Below are positions 47,201-60,300 of a DNA stretch of 64,000 nt, piece by piece. The stretch is from the NCBI GenBank assembly GCA_026874595.1, contig CM049320.1, positions 39,370,714 to 39,434,713 of the forward strand, in the 5' to 3' direction. Position numbers and translations under genes: made by a program. The notes under the pieces are model-generated. The model made no database searches, was not told the origin of the DNA, and saw nothing but the letters and a program-made list of their open reading frames with translations. The DNA is from Sipunculus nudus. Its lineage: Eukaryota > Annelida > Sipuncula > Golfingiida > Sipunculidae. Every line of letters starts with the position of its first letter. Within the stretch, counting starts at the first letter, position 1.

Positions 47201-48126
47201 CTGTGACCTATGAGGATTTGTAGTGTGAATGGTCAGGGTTATTTCTGTGACCTATGAGAATTTGTAGTGTGAATGGTCAGGGTTATTTCTGTGACCTATG
47301 AGGATTTGTGGTGTGAATGGTCAGGGTTATTTCTGTGACCTATGAGAATTTGTGGTGTGAATGGTCAGGGTTATTTCTGTGACCTATGAGGATTTGTGAT
47401 GTGAATGGTCAGGGTTATTTCTGTGACCTATGAGGATTTGTGGTGTGAATGGTCAGGTTTATTTCTGACCTGTAAGGATTTGTGGTGTGAATGGTCAGGG
47501 TTATTTCTGTGACCTGTGAGGATTTGTAATGTGAATGGTCAGGGTTATTTCTGTGACCTATGAGAATTTGTGGATTGAATGGCCAGGGTTATTACTGTGA
47601 CCTATGAGGATTTGTGGTGTGAATGGTCAGGGTTATTTCTGTGACCTGTGAGGATTTGCGGTGTGAATGGTCAGGGTTATTTCTGACCTGTAAGGATTTG
47701 TGGTGTGAATGGTCAGGGTTATTTCTGAGACCTATTATGGTTTGAGGTTTGAATGGTCAGGGTTATTTCTGACCTTTGAGGATTTGTGGTGTGAATGGTC
47801 AGGGTTATCTCTGACCTGTTAGGATTTGCGGTGTGAATGATCAGGGTTATTTCTGTGACCTATTATGGTTTGTGGTGTGAATGGTCAGGGTTATTTCTGA
47901 CCTGTGAGGATTTGTGGTGTGAATAGTCAGGGTTATTTCTGTGACCTATGAGGATTTGTGATGTGAATGGTAGGGGTTATTTCTGTGACCAATGAGGATT
48001 TGTGGTGTGAATGGTCAGGGTTATTTCTGTGACCTATGAGGATTTGTAGTGTGAATGGTCAGGGTTATTTATGACCTATGAGGATTTGTGGTGTGAATGG
48101 TCAGGGTTATTTCTGTGACCTATGAG
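44255..48126 (+). repeat. Third-order satellite repeat, copy 2 (3872 bp)
   Basis: Markers at 44255, 44951, 46081 and 47127 give modules of 696, 1130, 1046 and 1000 bp. The first module is 86 bp (44+42) longer than in copy 1 through a local duplication of the units with GGATTAGTGG and GGGTAATTTC near 44690-44810. Confidence 0.9.
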
Positions 48127-50870
48127 GATCTGTGCTGTGAACAGTCATGGATATTTCTGTGACCTATGTGGATTTTTGGTGTGAACGGTCAGGGTTATTT
48201 CTGTGACCTATGAGGATTTGTAGTGTGAATGGTCAGGGTTATTTCTGTGACCTATGAGAATTTGTAGTGTGAATGGTCAGGGTTATTTCTGTGACCTATG
48301 AGGATTTGTGGTGTGAATGGTCAGGGTTATTTCTGTGACCTATGAGGATTTGGAATGTGAATGGTCAGGGTTATTTCTGTGACCTATGAGAATTTGTGGT
48401 GTGAATGGTCAGGGTTATTTCTGTGACCTATGAGGATTTGTGGTGTGAATGGTCAGGGTTATTTCTGTGACCTATGAGGATTTGTGGTGTGAATGGTCAG
48501 GTTTATTTCTGACCTGTGAGGATTTGCGGTGTGAATGGTCAGGGTTATTTCTGACCTGTATGGATTAGTGGTGTGAATGGTCAGGGTAATTTCTGTGACC
48601 TATGAGGATTTGTGGTGTGAATGGTCAGGGTTATTTCTGTGATCTATGAGGATTTGTAGTGTGAATGGTCAGGGTTATTTATGAACTATGAGGATTTGTG
48701 GTGTGAATGGTCAGGGTTATTTCTGTGACCTATGAGGATCTGTGCTGTGAACAGTCATGGATATTTCTGTGACCTATGTGGATTTTTGGTGTGAACGGTC
48801 AGGGTTATTTCTGTGACCTATGAGGATTTGTAGTGTGAATGGTCAGGGTTATTTCTGTGACCTATGAGAATTTGTAGTGTGAATGGTCAGGGTTATTTCT
48901 GTGACCTATGAGGATTTGTGGTGTGAATGGTCAGGGTTATTTCTGTGACCTATGAGGATTTGTGGTGTGAATGGTCAGGATTATTTCTGTGACCTATGAG
49001 AATTTGTGATGTGAATGGTCAGGGTTATTTCTGTGACCTATGAGGATTTGTGGTGTGAATGGTCAGGTTTATTTCTGACCTGTGAGGATTTGCAGTGTGA
49101 ATGGTCAGGGTTATTTCTGACCTGTAAGGATTTGTGGTGTGAATGGTCAGGGTTATTTCTGTGACCTATGAGGATTTGTGGTGTGAATGGTCATGGATAT
49201 TTCTGTGACCTATGTGGATTTGTGGTGTGAATGGTCAGGGTTATTTCTGTGACCTTTGAGGATTTGTGGTGTGAATGGTCAGGGTTATTTCTGTGACCAA
49301 TGAGGATTTGTGGTGTGAATGGTCAGGGTTATTTCTGACCTGTAAGGATTTGTGGTGTGAATGGTCGGGATTATTTCTGACCTGTAAGGATTTGTGGTGT
49401 GAATGGTCAGGGTTATTTCTGTGACCTATGAGGATCTGTGGTGTGAACAGTTATGGATATTTCTGTGACCTATGTGGATTTGTGGTGTGAATGGTCAGGG
49501 TTATTTCTGTGACCTGTGAGGATTTGTGGTGTGAATGGTCAGGGTTATTTCTGTGACCTATGAGGATTTGTGATGTGAATGGTCAGGGTTATTTCTGTGA
49601 CCTATGAGGATTTGTGGTGTGAATGGTCAGGTTTATTTCTGACCTGTGAGGATTTGCGGTGTGAATGGTCAGGGTTATTTCTGACCTGTAAGGATTTGTG
49701 GTGTGAATGGTCAGGGTTATTTCTGTGACCTATGAGGATTTGTGGTGTGAATGGTCAGGGTTATTTCTGTGATCTATGAGGATTTGTAGTGTGAATGGTC
49801 AGGGTTATTTATGACCTATGAGGATTTGTGGTGTGAATGGTCAGGGTTATTTCTGTGACCTTTGAGGATCTGTGCTGTGAACAGTCATGGATATTTCTGT
49901 GACCTATGTGGATTTTTGGTGTGAACGGTCAGGGTTATTTCTGTGACCTATGAGGATTTGTAGAGTGAATGGTCAGGGTTATTTCTGTGACCTATGAGGA
50001 TTTGTAGTGTGAATGGTCAGGGATATTACTGTGACCTATGAGGATTTGTGGTGTGAATGGTCAGGGTTATTTCTGTGACCTATGAGGATTTCTGGTGTGA
50101 ATGGTCAGGGTTATTACTGTGACCTATGAGGATTTGTGGTGTGAATGGTCAGGGTTATTTCTGTGACCTGTGAGGATTTGTAATGTGAATGGTCAGGGTT
50201 ATTTCTGTGACCTATGAGAATTTGTGGATTGAATGGCCAGGGTTATTACTGTGACCTATGAGGATTTGTGGTGTGAATGGTCAGGGTTATTTCTGTGACC
50301 TGTGAGGATTTGTAGTGTGAATGGTCAGGGTTATTTCTGTGACCTATGAGGATTTGTGGTGTGAATGGTCAGGGTTATTTCTGACCTGTGAGGATTTGTA
50401 GTGTGAATGGTCAGGGTTATTTCTGTGACCTATGAGAATTTGTGGTGTGAATGGTCAGGGTTATTTCTGTGACCTATGAGGATCTGTGGTGTGAACAGTC
50501 ATGGATATTTCTGTGACCTATGAGGATTTGTGGTGTGAATGGTCAGGGTTATCTCTGATCTGTTAGGATTTGTGGTGTGAATGATCAGGGTTATTTCTGT
50601 GACCTATTATGGTTTGTGGTGTGAATGGTCAGGGTTATTTCTGACCTGTGAGGATTTGTGGTGTGAATAGTCAGGGTTATTTCTGTGACCTATGAGGATT
50701 TGTGATGTGAATGGTAGGGGTTATTTCTGTGACCAATGAGGATTTGTGGTGTGAATGGTCAGGGTTATTTCTGTGACCTATGAGGATTTGTAGTGTGAAT
50801 GGTCAGGGTTATTTATGACCTATGAGGATTTGTGGTGTGAATGGTCAGGGTTATTTCTGTGACCTATGAG
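48127..50870 (+). repeat. Third-order satellite repeat, partial third copy
   Basis: Markers at 48127, 48737 and 49867 give modules of 610, 1130 and 1004 bp, after which the order changes (610, 1394). The 1004-bp module lacks a CTTTGAGG unit relative to the 1046-bp form. Confidence 0.8.
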
Positions 50871-52874
50871 GATCTGTGCTGTGAACAGTCATGGATATTT
50901 CTGTGACCTATGTGGATTTTTGGTGTGAACGGTCAGGGTTATTTCTGTGACCTATGAGGATTTGTAGTGTGAATGGTCAGGGTTATTTCTGTGACCTATG
51001 AGAATTTGTAGTGTGAATGGTCAGGGTTATTTCTGTGACCTATGAGGATTTGTGGTGTGAATGGTCAGGGTTATTTCTGTGACCTATGAGAATTTGTGGT
51101 GTGAATGGTCAGGGTTATTTCTGTGAACTATGAGAATTTGTGGTGTGAATGGTCGGGGTTATTTCTGTGACCTATGAGGATTTGTGATGTGAATGGTCAG
51201 GGTTATTTCTGTGACCTATGAGGATTTGTGGTGTGAATGGTCAGGTTTATTTCTGACCTGTGAGGATTTGCGGTGTGAATGGTCAGGGTTATTTCTGACC
51301 TGTAAGGATTTGTGGTGTGAATGGTCAGGGTTATTTCTGTGACCTATGACGATTTGTGGTGTGAATGGTCAGGGTTATTTCTGTGACCTATGAGGATTTG
51401 TAGTGTGAATGGTCAGGGTTATTTATGACCTATGAGGATTTGTGGTGTGAATGGTCAGGGTTATTTCTGTGACCTATGAGGATCTGTGCTGTGAACAGTC
51501 ATGGATATTTCTGTGACCTATGTGGATTTTTGGTGTGAACGGTCAGGGTTATTTCTGTGACCTATGAGGATTTGTAGTGTGAATGGTCAGGGTTATTTCT
51601 GTGACCTATGAGAATTTGTAGTGTGAATGGTCAGGGTTATTTCTGTGACCTATGAGGATTTGTGGTGTGAATGGTCAGGGTTATTTCTGTGACCTATGAG
51701 GATTTGTGGTGTGAATGGTCAGGGTTATTTCTGTGAACTATGAGAATTTGTGGTGTGAATGGTCAGGGTTATTTCTGTGACCTATGAGGATTTGTGATGT
51801 GAATGGTCAGGGTTATTTCTGTGACCTATGAGGATTTGTGGTGTGAATGGTCAGGTTTATTTCTGACCTGTGAGGATTTGCGGTGTGAATGGTCAGGGTT
51901 ATTTCTGACCTGTAAGGATTTGTGGTGTGAATGGTCAGGGTTATTTCTGTGACCTATGAGGATTTGTGGTGTGAATGGTCATGGATATTTCTGTGACCTA
52001 TGTGGATTTGTGGTGTGAATGCTCAGGGTTATTTCAGTGACCTATGAGGATTTGTGGTGTGAATGGTCAGGGTTATTTCTGTGACCTATGAAGATTTGTA
52101 GTGTGAATGGTCAGGGTTATTACTGTGACCTATGAGGATTTGTGGTGTGAATGGTCAGGTTTATTTCTGTGACCTATGAGGATTTGTGGTGTGAATGGTC
52201 AGGGTTATTAATGTGACCTATGAGGATTTGTGGTGTGAATGGTCAGGGTTATTTCTGTGACCTGTGAGGATTTGTAGTGTGAATGGTCAGGGTTATTTCT
52301 GTGACCTATGAGGATTTGTGGTGTGGATGGTCAGGGTTATTTCTGACCTGTGAGGATTTGTAGTGTGAATGGTCAGGGTTATTTCTGTGACCTATGAGGA
52401 TCTGTGGTGTGAACAGTCATGGATATTTCTGTGACCTATGAGGATTTGTGGTGTGAATGGTCAGGGTTATTTCTGTGACCTATTATGGTTTGAGGTTTGA
52501 ATGGTCAGGGTTATTTCTGACCTTTGAGGATTTGTGGTGTGAATGGTCAGGGTTATCTCTGACCTGTTAGGATTTGTGGTGTGAATGATCAGGGTTATTT
52601 CTGTGACCTATTATGGTTTGTGGTGTGAATGGTCAGGGTTATTTCTGACCTGTGAGGATTTGTGGTGTGAATAGTCAGGGTTATTTCTGTGACCTATGAG
52701 GATTTGTGATGTGAATGGTAGGGGTTATTTCTGTGACCAATGAGGATTTGTGGTGTGAATGGTCAGGGTTATTTCTGTGACCTATGAGGATTTGTGGTGT
52801 GAATGGTCAGGGTTATTTATGACCTATGAGGATTTGTGGTGTGAATGGTCAGGGTTATTTCTGTGACCTATGAG
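50871..52874 (+). repeat. Long-range satellite block, copy 2 (610 + 1394 bp modules)
   Basis: Markers at 50871, 51481 and 52875. Same order of rare variants as 38553-40468, 12.3 kb away, with the first module longer by exactly two 44-bp units. Confidence 0.85.
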
Positions 52875-55800
52875 GATCTGTGCTGTGAACAGTCATGGAT
52901 ATTTCTGTGACCTATGTGGATTTTTGGTGTGAACGGTCAGGGTTATTTCTGTGACCTATGAGGATTTGTAGTGTGAATGGTCAGGGTTATTTCTGTGACC
53001 TATGAGAATTTGTAGTGTGAATGGTCAGGGTTATTTCTGTGACCTATGAGGATTTGTGGTGTGAATGGTCAGGGTTATTTCTGTGACCTATGAGGATTTG
53101 GAATGTGAATGGTCAGGGTTATTTCTGTGACCTATGAGAATTTGTGGTGTGAATGGTCAGGGTTATTTCTGTGACCTATGAGGATTTGTGGTGTGAATGG
53201 TCAGGGTTATTTCTGTGACCTATGAGGATTTGTGGTGTGAATGGTCAGGTTTATTTCTGACCTGTGAGGATTTGCGGTGTGAATGGTCAGGGTTATTTCT
53301 GACCTGTAAGGATTTGTGGTGTGAATGGTCAGGGTTATTTCTGTGACCTATGACGATTTGTGGTGTGAATGGTCAGGGTTATTTCTGTGATCTATGAGGA
53401 TTTGTAGTGTGAATGGTCAGGGTTATTTATGACCTATGAGGATTTGTGGTGTGAATGGTCAGGGTTATTTCTGTGACCTATGAGGATCTGTGCTGTGAAC
53501 AGTAATGGATATTTCTGTGACCTATGTGGATTTTTGGTGTGAACGGTCGGGGTTATTTCTGTGACCTATGAAGATTTGTAGTGTGAATGGTCAGGGTTAT
53601 TTCTGTGACCTATGAGAATTTGTAGTGTGAATGGTCAGGGTTATTTCTGTGACCTATGAGGATTTGTGGTGTGAATGGTCAGGGTTATTTCTGTGACCTA
53701 TGAGGATTTGTGGTGTGAATGGTCAGGGTTATTTCTGTGAACTATGAGAATTTGTGGTGTGAATGGTCAGGGTTATTTCTGTGACCTATGAGGATTTGTG
53801 ATGTGAATGGTCAGGGTTATTTCTGTGACCTATGAGGATTTGTGGTGTGAATGGTCAGGTTTATTTCTGACCTGTGAGGATTTGCGGTGTGAATGGTCAG
53901 GGTTATTTCTGATCTGTAAGGATTTGTGGTGTGAATGGTCAGGGTTATTTCTGTGACCTATGAGGATTTGTGGTGTGAATGGTCATGGATATTTCTGTGA
54001 CCTATGTGGATTTGTAGTGTGAATGGTCAGGGTTATTTCTGTGACCTATGAGAATTTGTGGTGTGAATGGTCAGGGTTATTTCTGTGACCTATGAGGATC
54101 TGTGGTGTGAACAGTCATGGATATTTCTGTGACCTATGAGGATTGTGGTGTGAATGGTCAGGGTTATTTCTGTGACCTATTATGGTTTGAGGTTTGAATG
54201 GTCAGGGTTATTTCTGACCTTTGAGGATTTGTGGTGTGAATGGTCAGGGTTATCTCTGACCTGTTAGGATTTGTGGTGTGAATGATCAGGGTTATTTCTG
54301 TGACCTATTATGGTTTGTGGTGTGAATGGTCAGGGCTATTTCTGACCTGTGAGGATTTGTGGTGTGAATAGTCAGGGTTATTTCTGTGACCTATGAGGAT
54401 TTGTGATGTGAATGGTAGGGGTTATTTCTGTGACCAATGAGGATTTGTGGTGTGAATGGTCAGGGTTATTTCTGTGACCTATGAGGATTTGTAGTGTGAA
54501 TGGTCAGGGTTATTTATGACCTATGAGGATTTGTGGTGTGAATGGTCAGGGTTATTTCTGTGACCTATGAGGATCTGTGCTGTGAACAGTGATGGATATT
54601 TCTGTGACCTATGTGGATTTTTGGTGTGAACGGTCAGGGTTATTTCTGTGACCTATGAGGATTTGTAGTGTGAATGGTCAGGGTTATTTCTGTGACCTAT
54701 GAGAATTTGTAGTGTGAATGGTCAGGGTTATTTCTGTGACCTATGAGGACTTGTGGTGTGAATGGTCAGGGTTATTTCTGTGACCTATGAGGATTTGTGG
54801 TGTGAATGGTCAGGGTTATTTCTGTGACCTATGAGAATTTGTGGTGTGAATGGTCAGGGTTATTTCTGTGACCTATGAGGATTTGTGATGTGAATGGTCA
54901 GGGTTATTTCTGTGACCTATGAGGATTTGTGGTGTGAATGGTCAGGTTTATTTCTGACCTGTGAGGATTTGCGGTGTGAATGGTCAGGGTTATTTCTGAC
55001 CTGTAAGGATTTGTGGTGTGAATGGTCAGGGTTATTTCTGTGACCTATGACGATTTGTGGTGTGAATGGTCAGGGTTATTTCTGTGATCTATGAGGATTT
55101 GTAATGTGAATGGTCAGGGTTATTTATGACCTATGAGGATTTGTGGTGTGAATGGTCAGGGTTATTTCTGTGACCTATGAGGATCTGTGCTGTGAACAGC
55201 CATGGATATTTCTGTGACCTATGTGGATTTTGGGTGTGAACGGTCAGGGTTATTTCTGTGACCTATGAGGATTTGTAGTGTGAATGGTCAGGGTTATTTC
55301 TGTGACCTATGAGAATTTGTAGTGTGAATGGTCAGGGTTATTTCTGTGACCTATGAGGATTTGTGGTGTGAATGGTCAGGGTTATTTCTGTGAACTATGA
55401 GAATTTGTGGTGTGAATGGTCAGGGTTATTTCTGTGACCTATGAGGATTTGTGATGTGAATGGTCAGGGTTATTTCTGACCTGTGAGGATTTGTAATGTG
55501 AATGGTCAGGGGTATTTCTGACCTGTGAGGATTTGTAGTGTGAATGGTCAGGGTTAATTCTGTGACCTATGAGGATTTGTAGTGTGAATGGTCAGGGTTA
55601 TTTCTGTCCTGTGAGGATTTGTGGTGTGAATGGTCAAGGTTATTTCTGTGATCTATGAGGATTTGTAGTGTGAATGGTCAGGGTTATTTCTGTGACCTAT
55701 GAGGATTTGTAGTGTGAATGGTCAGGGTTATTTCTGTGACCTATGAGGATTTGTAGTGTGAATGGTCAGGGTTATTACTTTTTGACCTATGAGGATTTGT

Positions 55801-57324
55801 GGTGTGAATGGTCAGGGTTATTTCTGTGACCTATGAGGATTTGTGGTGTGAATGGTCAGGGTTATTTCTGTGACCTATGAGGATTTGTAGTGTGAATGGT
55901 CAGGGTTATTTCTGTGACCTATGAGGATTTGTAGTGTGAATGGTCAGGGTTATTACTGTGACCTATGAGGATTTGTGGTGTGAATGGTCAGGGTTATTTC
56001 TGTGACCTATGAGGTTTTGTGGTGTGAATGGTCAGGGTTATTACTGTGACCTATGAGGATTTGTGGTGTGAATGGTCAGGGTTATTTCTGTGACCTGTGA
56101 GGATTTGTAATGTGAATGGTCAGGGTTATTTCTGTGACCTATGAGAATTTGTGGTGTGAATGGTCAGGGTTATTACTGTGACCTATGAGGATTTGTGGTG
56201 TGAATGGTCAGGGTTATTTCTGTGACCTGTGAGGATTTGTAGTGTGAATGGTCAGGGTTATTTCTGTGACCTATGAGGATTTGTGGTGTGAATGGTCAGG
56301 GTTATTTCTGACCTGTGCGGATTTGTAGTGTGAATGGTCAGGGGTATTTCTGACCTGTGAGGATTTATAGTGTGAATGGTCAGGGTTAATTCTGTGACCT
56401 ATGAGGATTTGTGGTGTGAATGGTCAGGGTTATTTCTGTGACCTATGAGGATTTGTGGTGTGAATGGTCAAGGTTATTTCTGTGATCTATGAGGATTTGT
56501 AGTGTGAATGGTCAGGGTTATTTCTGTGACCTATGAGGATTTGTAGTGTGAATGGTCAGGGTTATTTCTGTGACCTATGAGGATTTGTAGTGTGAATGGT
56601 CAGGGTTATTACTTTTTGACCTATGAGGATTTGTGGTGTGAATGGTCAGGGTTATTTATGACCTATGAGGATTTGTGGTGTGAATGGTCAGGGTTATTTC
56701 TGTGACCTATGAGGATCTGTGCTGTGAACAGTCATGGATATTTCTGTGACCTATGTGGATTTTTGGTGTGAACGGTCAGGGTTATTTCTGTGACCTATGA
56801 GGATTTGTAGTGTGAATGGTCAGGGTTATTTCTGTGACCTATGAGAATTTGTAGTGTGAATGGTCAGGGTTATTTCTGTGACCTATGAGGATTTGTGGTG
56901 TGAATGGTCAGGGTTATTTCTGTGACCTATGAGGATTTGGAATGTGAATGGTCAGGGTTATTTCTGTGACCTATGAGAATTTGTGGTGTGAATGGTCAGG
57001 GTTATTTCTGTGACCTATGAGGATTTGTGGTGTGAATGGTCAGGGTTATTTCTGTGACCTATGAGGATTTGTGGTGTGAATGGTCAGGTTTATTTCTGAC
57101 CTGTGAGGATTTGCGGTGTGAATGGTCAGGGTTATTTCTGACCTGTAAGGATTTGTGGTGTGAATGGTCAGGGTTATTTCTGTGACCTATGACGATTTGT
57201 GGTGTGAATGGTCAGGGTTATTTCTGTGATCTATGAGGATTTGTAGTGTGAATGGTCAGGGTTATTTATGACCTATGAGGATTTGTGGTGTGAATGGTCA
57301 GGGTTATTTCTGTGACCTATGAGG

Positions 57325-60300
57325 ATCTGTGCTGTGAACAGTAATGGATATTTCTGTGACCTATGTGGATTTTTGGTGTGAACGGTCGGGGTTATTTCTG
57401 TGACCTATGAAGATTTGTAGTGTGAATGGTCAGGGTTATTTCTGTGACCTATGAGGATTTGGAATGTGAATGGTCAGGGTTATTTCTGTGACCTATGAGA
57501 ATTTGTGGTGTTAATGGTGAGTGTTATTTCTGTGACCTATGAGGATTTGTAGTGTGAATGGTCAGGATTCTTTCTGTCCTGTGAGGATTTGTGGTGTGAA
57601 TGGTCAGTGTTATTTCTGTGACCTATGAGAATTTGTGATGTGAATGGTCAGGGTTATTTCTGTGACCTATGAGGATTTGTGGTGTGAAAGGACAGGGTTA
57701 TTTCTGTGACCTATGAGGATTTGTGGTGTGAATGGTCAGGGTTATTTCTGTGACCTATGAGGATATGTGGTGTGAATGGTCAGGGTTATTTCTGACCTGT
57801 GAGGATTTGTGGTGTGAATGGTCATGGATATTTCTGTGACCTATGTGGATTTGTAGTGTGAATGGTCAGGGTTATTACTTTTTGACCTATGAGGATTTGT
57901 GGTGTGAATGGTCAGGGTTATTTATGACCTATGAGGATTTGTGGTGTGAATGGTCAGGGTTATTTCTGTGACCTATGAGGATTTGTGGTGTGAATGGTCA
58001 TGGATATTTCTGTGACCTATGTGGATTTGTAGTGTGAATGGTCAGGGTTATTTCTGTGACCTATGAGAATTTGTGGTGTGAATGGTCAGGGTTATTTCTG
58101 TGACCTATGAGGATCTGTGGTGTGAACAGTCATGGATATTTCTGTGACCTATGAGGATTAGTGGTGTGAATGGTCAGGGTTATTTCTGTGACCTATGAGG
58201 ATTTGTGGTGTGAATGGTCAGGGTTATTTCTGTGACCTATGAGGATTTGTGGTGTGAATGGTCAGGGTTATTTCTGTGACCTATGAGGATTTGTGGTGTG
58301 AATGGTCAGGGTTATTTCTGTGACCTATGAGGATTTATGGTGTGAAAGGACAGGGTTATTTCTGTGACCTATGAGGATTTGTGGTGTGAATGGTCAGGGT
58401 TATTTCTGTGACCTATGAGGATATATGGTGTGAATGGTCAGGGTTATTTCTGACCTGTGAGGATTTGTGGTGTGAATGGTTAGGGTTATCTCTGACCTGT
58501 GAGGATTTGTGGTGTGAATGGTCAGGGTTATTTCTAACCTTTGAGGATTTGTGGTGTGAATGGTCAGGGTTATTTATGACCTCTGAGGATTTGTGGTGTG
58601 AATGATGAGTGTTATTTCTGTGACCTATGAGGATTTGTGGTGTGAACGGTCAGGATTCTTTCTGTCCTGTGAGGATTTGTGGTGTGAATGGTCAGGGTTA
58701 TTTCTGTGACCTATGAGGATTTGTGGTATAAATGGTCAGGGGTATTTCTGTGACCTATGGGGATTTGTGGTGTGAATGGTCAGGGTTATTTCTGTGACCT
58801 ATGAGAATTTGTAGTGTGAATGGTCAGGGTTATTTCTGTGACCTATGAGGATTTGTGGTGTGAATGGTCAGGGTTATTTCTGTGACCTATGAGGATTTGG
58901 AATGTGAATGGTCAGGGTTATTTCTGTGACCTATGAGAATTTGTGGTGTGAATGGTCAGGGTTATTTCTGTGACCTATGAGGATTTGTGGTGTGAATGGT
59001 CAGGGTTATTTCTGTGACCTATGAGGATTTGTGGTGTGAATGGTCAGGTTTATTTCTGACCTGTGAGGATTTGCGGTGTGAATGGTCAGGGTTATTTCTG
59101 ACCTGTAAGGATTTGTGGTGTGAATGGTCAGGGTTATTTCTGTGACCTATGACGATTTGTGGTGTGAATGGTCAGGGTTATTTCTGTGATCTATGAGGAT
59201 TTGTAGTGTGAATGGTCAGGGTTATTTATGACCTATGAGGATTTGTGGTGTGAATGGTCAGGGTTATTTCTGTGACCTATGAGGATCTGTGCTGTGAACA
59301 GTAATGGATATTTCTGTGACCTATGTGGATTTTTGGTGTGAACGGTCGGGGTTATTTCTGTGACCTATGAAGATTTGTAGTGTGAATGGTCAGGGTTATT
59401 TCTGTGACCTATGAGAATTTGTAGTGTGAATGGTCAGGGTTATTTCTGTGACCTATGAGGATTTGTGGTGTGAATGGTCAGGGTTATTTCTGTGACCTAT
59501 GAGGATTTGTGGTGTGAATGGTCAGGGATATTTCTGTGAACTATGAGAATTTGTGGTGTGAATGGTCAGGGTTATTTCTGTGACCTATGAGGATTTGTGA
59601 TGTGAATGGTCAGGGTTATTTCTGTGACCTATGAGGATTTGTGGTGTGAATGGTCAGGTTTATTTCTGACCTGTGAGGATTTGCGGTGTGAATGGTCAGG
59701 GTTATTTCTGATCTGTAAGGATTTGTGGTGTGAATGGTCAGGGTTATTTCTGTGACCTATGAGGATTTGTGGTGTGAATGGTCATGGATATTTCTGTGAC
59801 CTATGTGGATTTGTAGTGTGAATGGTCAGGGTTATTTCTGTGACCTATGAGAATTTGTGGTGTGAATGGTCAGGGTTATTTCTGTGACCTATGAGGATCT
59901 GTGGTGTGAACAGTCATGGATATTTCTGTGACCTATGAGGATTAGTGGTGTGAATGGTCAGGGTTATTTCTGTGACCTATGAGGATTTGTGGTGTGAATG
60001 GTCAGGGTTATTTCTGTGACCTATGAGGATTTGTGGTGTGAATGGTCAGGGTTATTTCTGTGACCTATGAGGATTTGTGGTGTGAATGGTCAGGGTTATT
60101 TCTAACCTTTGAGTATTTGTGGTGTGAATGATCAGGGTTATTTATGACCTGTGAGGATTTGTGGTGTTAATGGTGAGTGTTATTTCTGTGACCTATGAGG
60201 ATTTGTAGTGTGAATGGTCAGGATTCTTTCTGTCCTGTGAGGATTTGTGGTGTGAATGGTCAGTGTTATTTCTGTGACCTATGAGAATTTGTGGTGTGAA

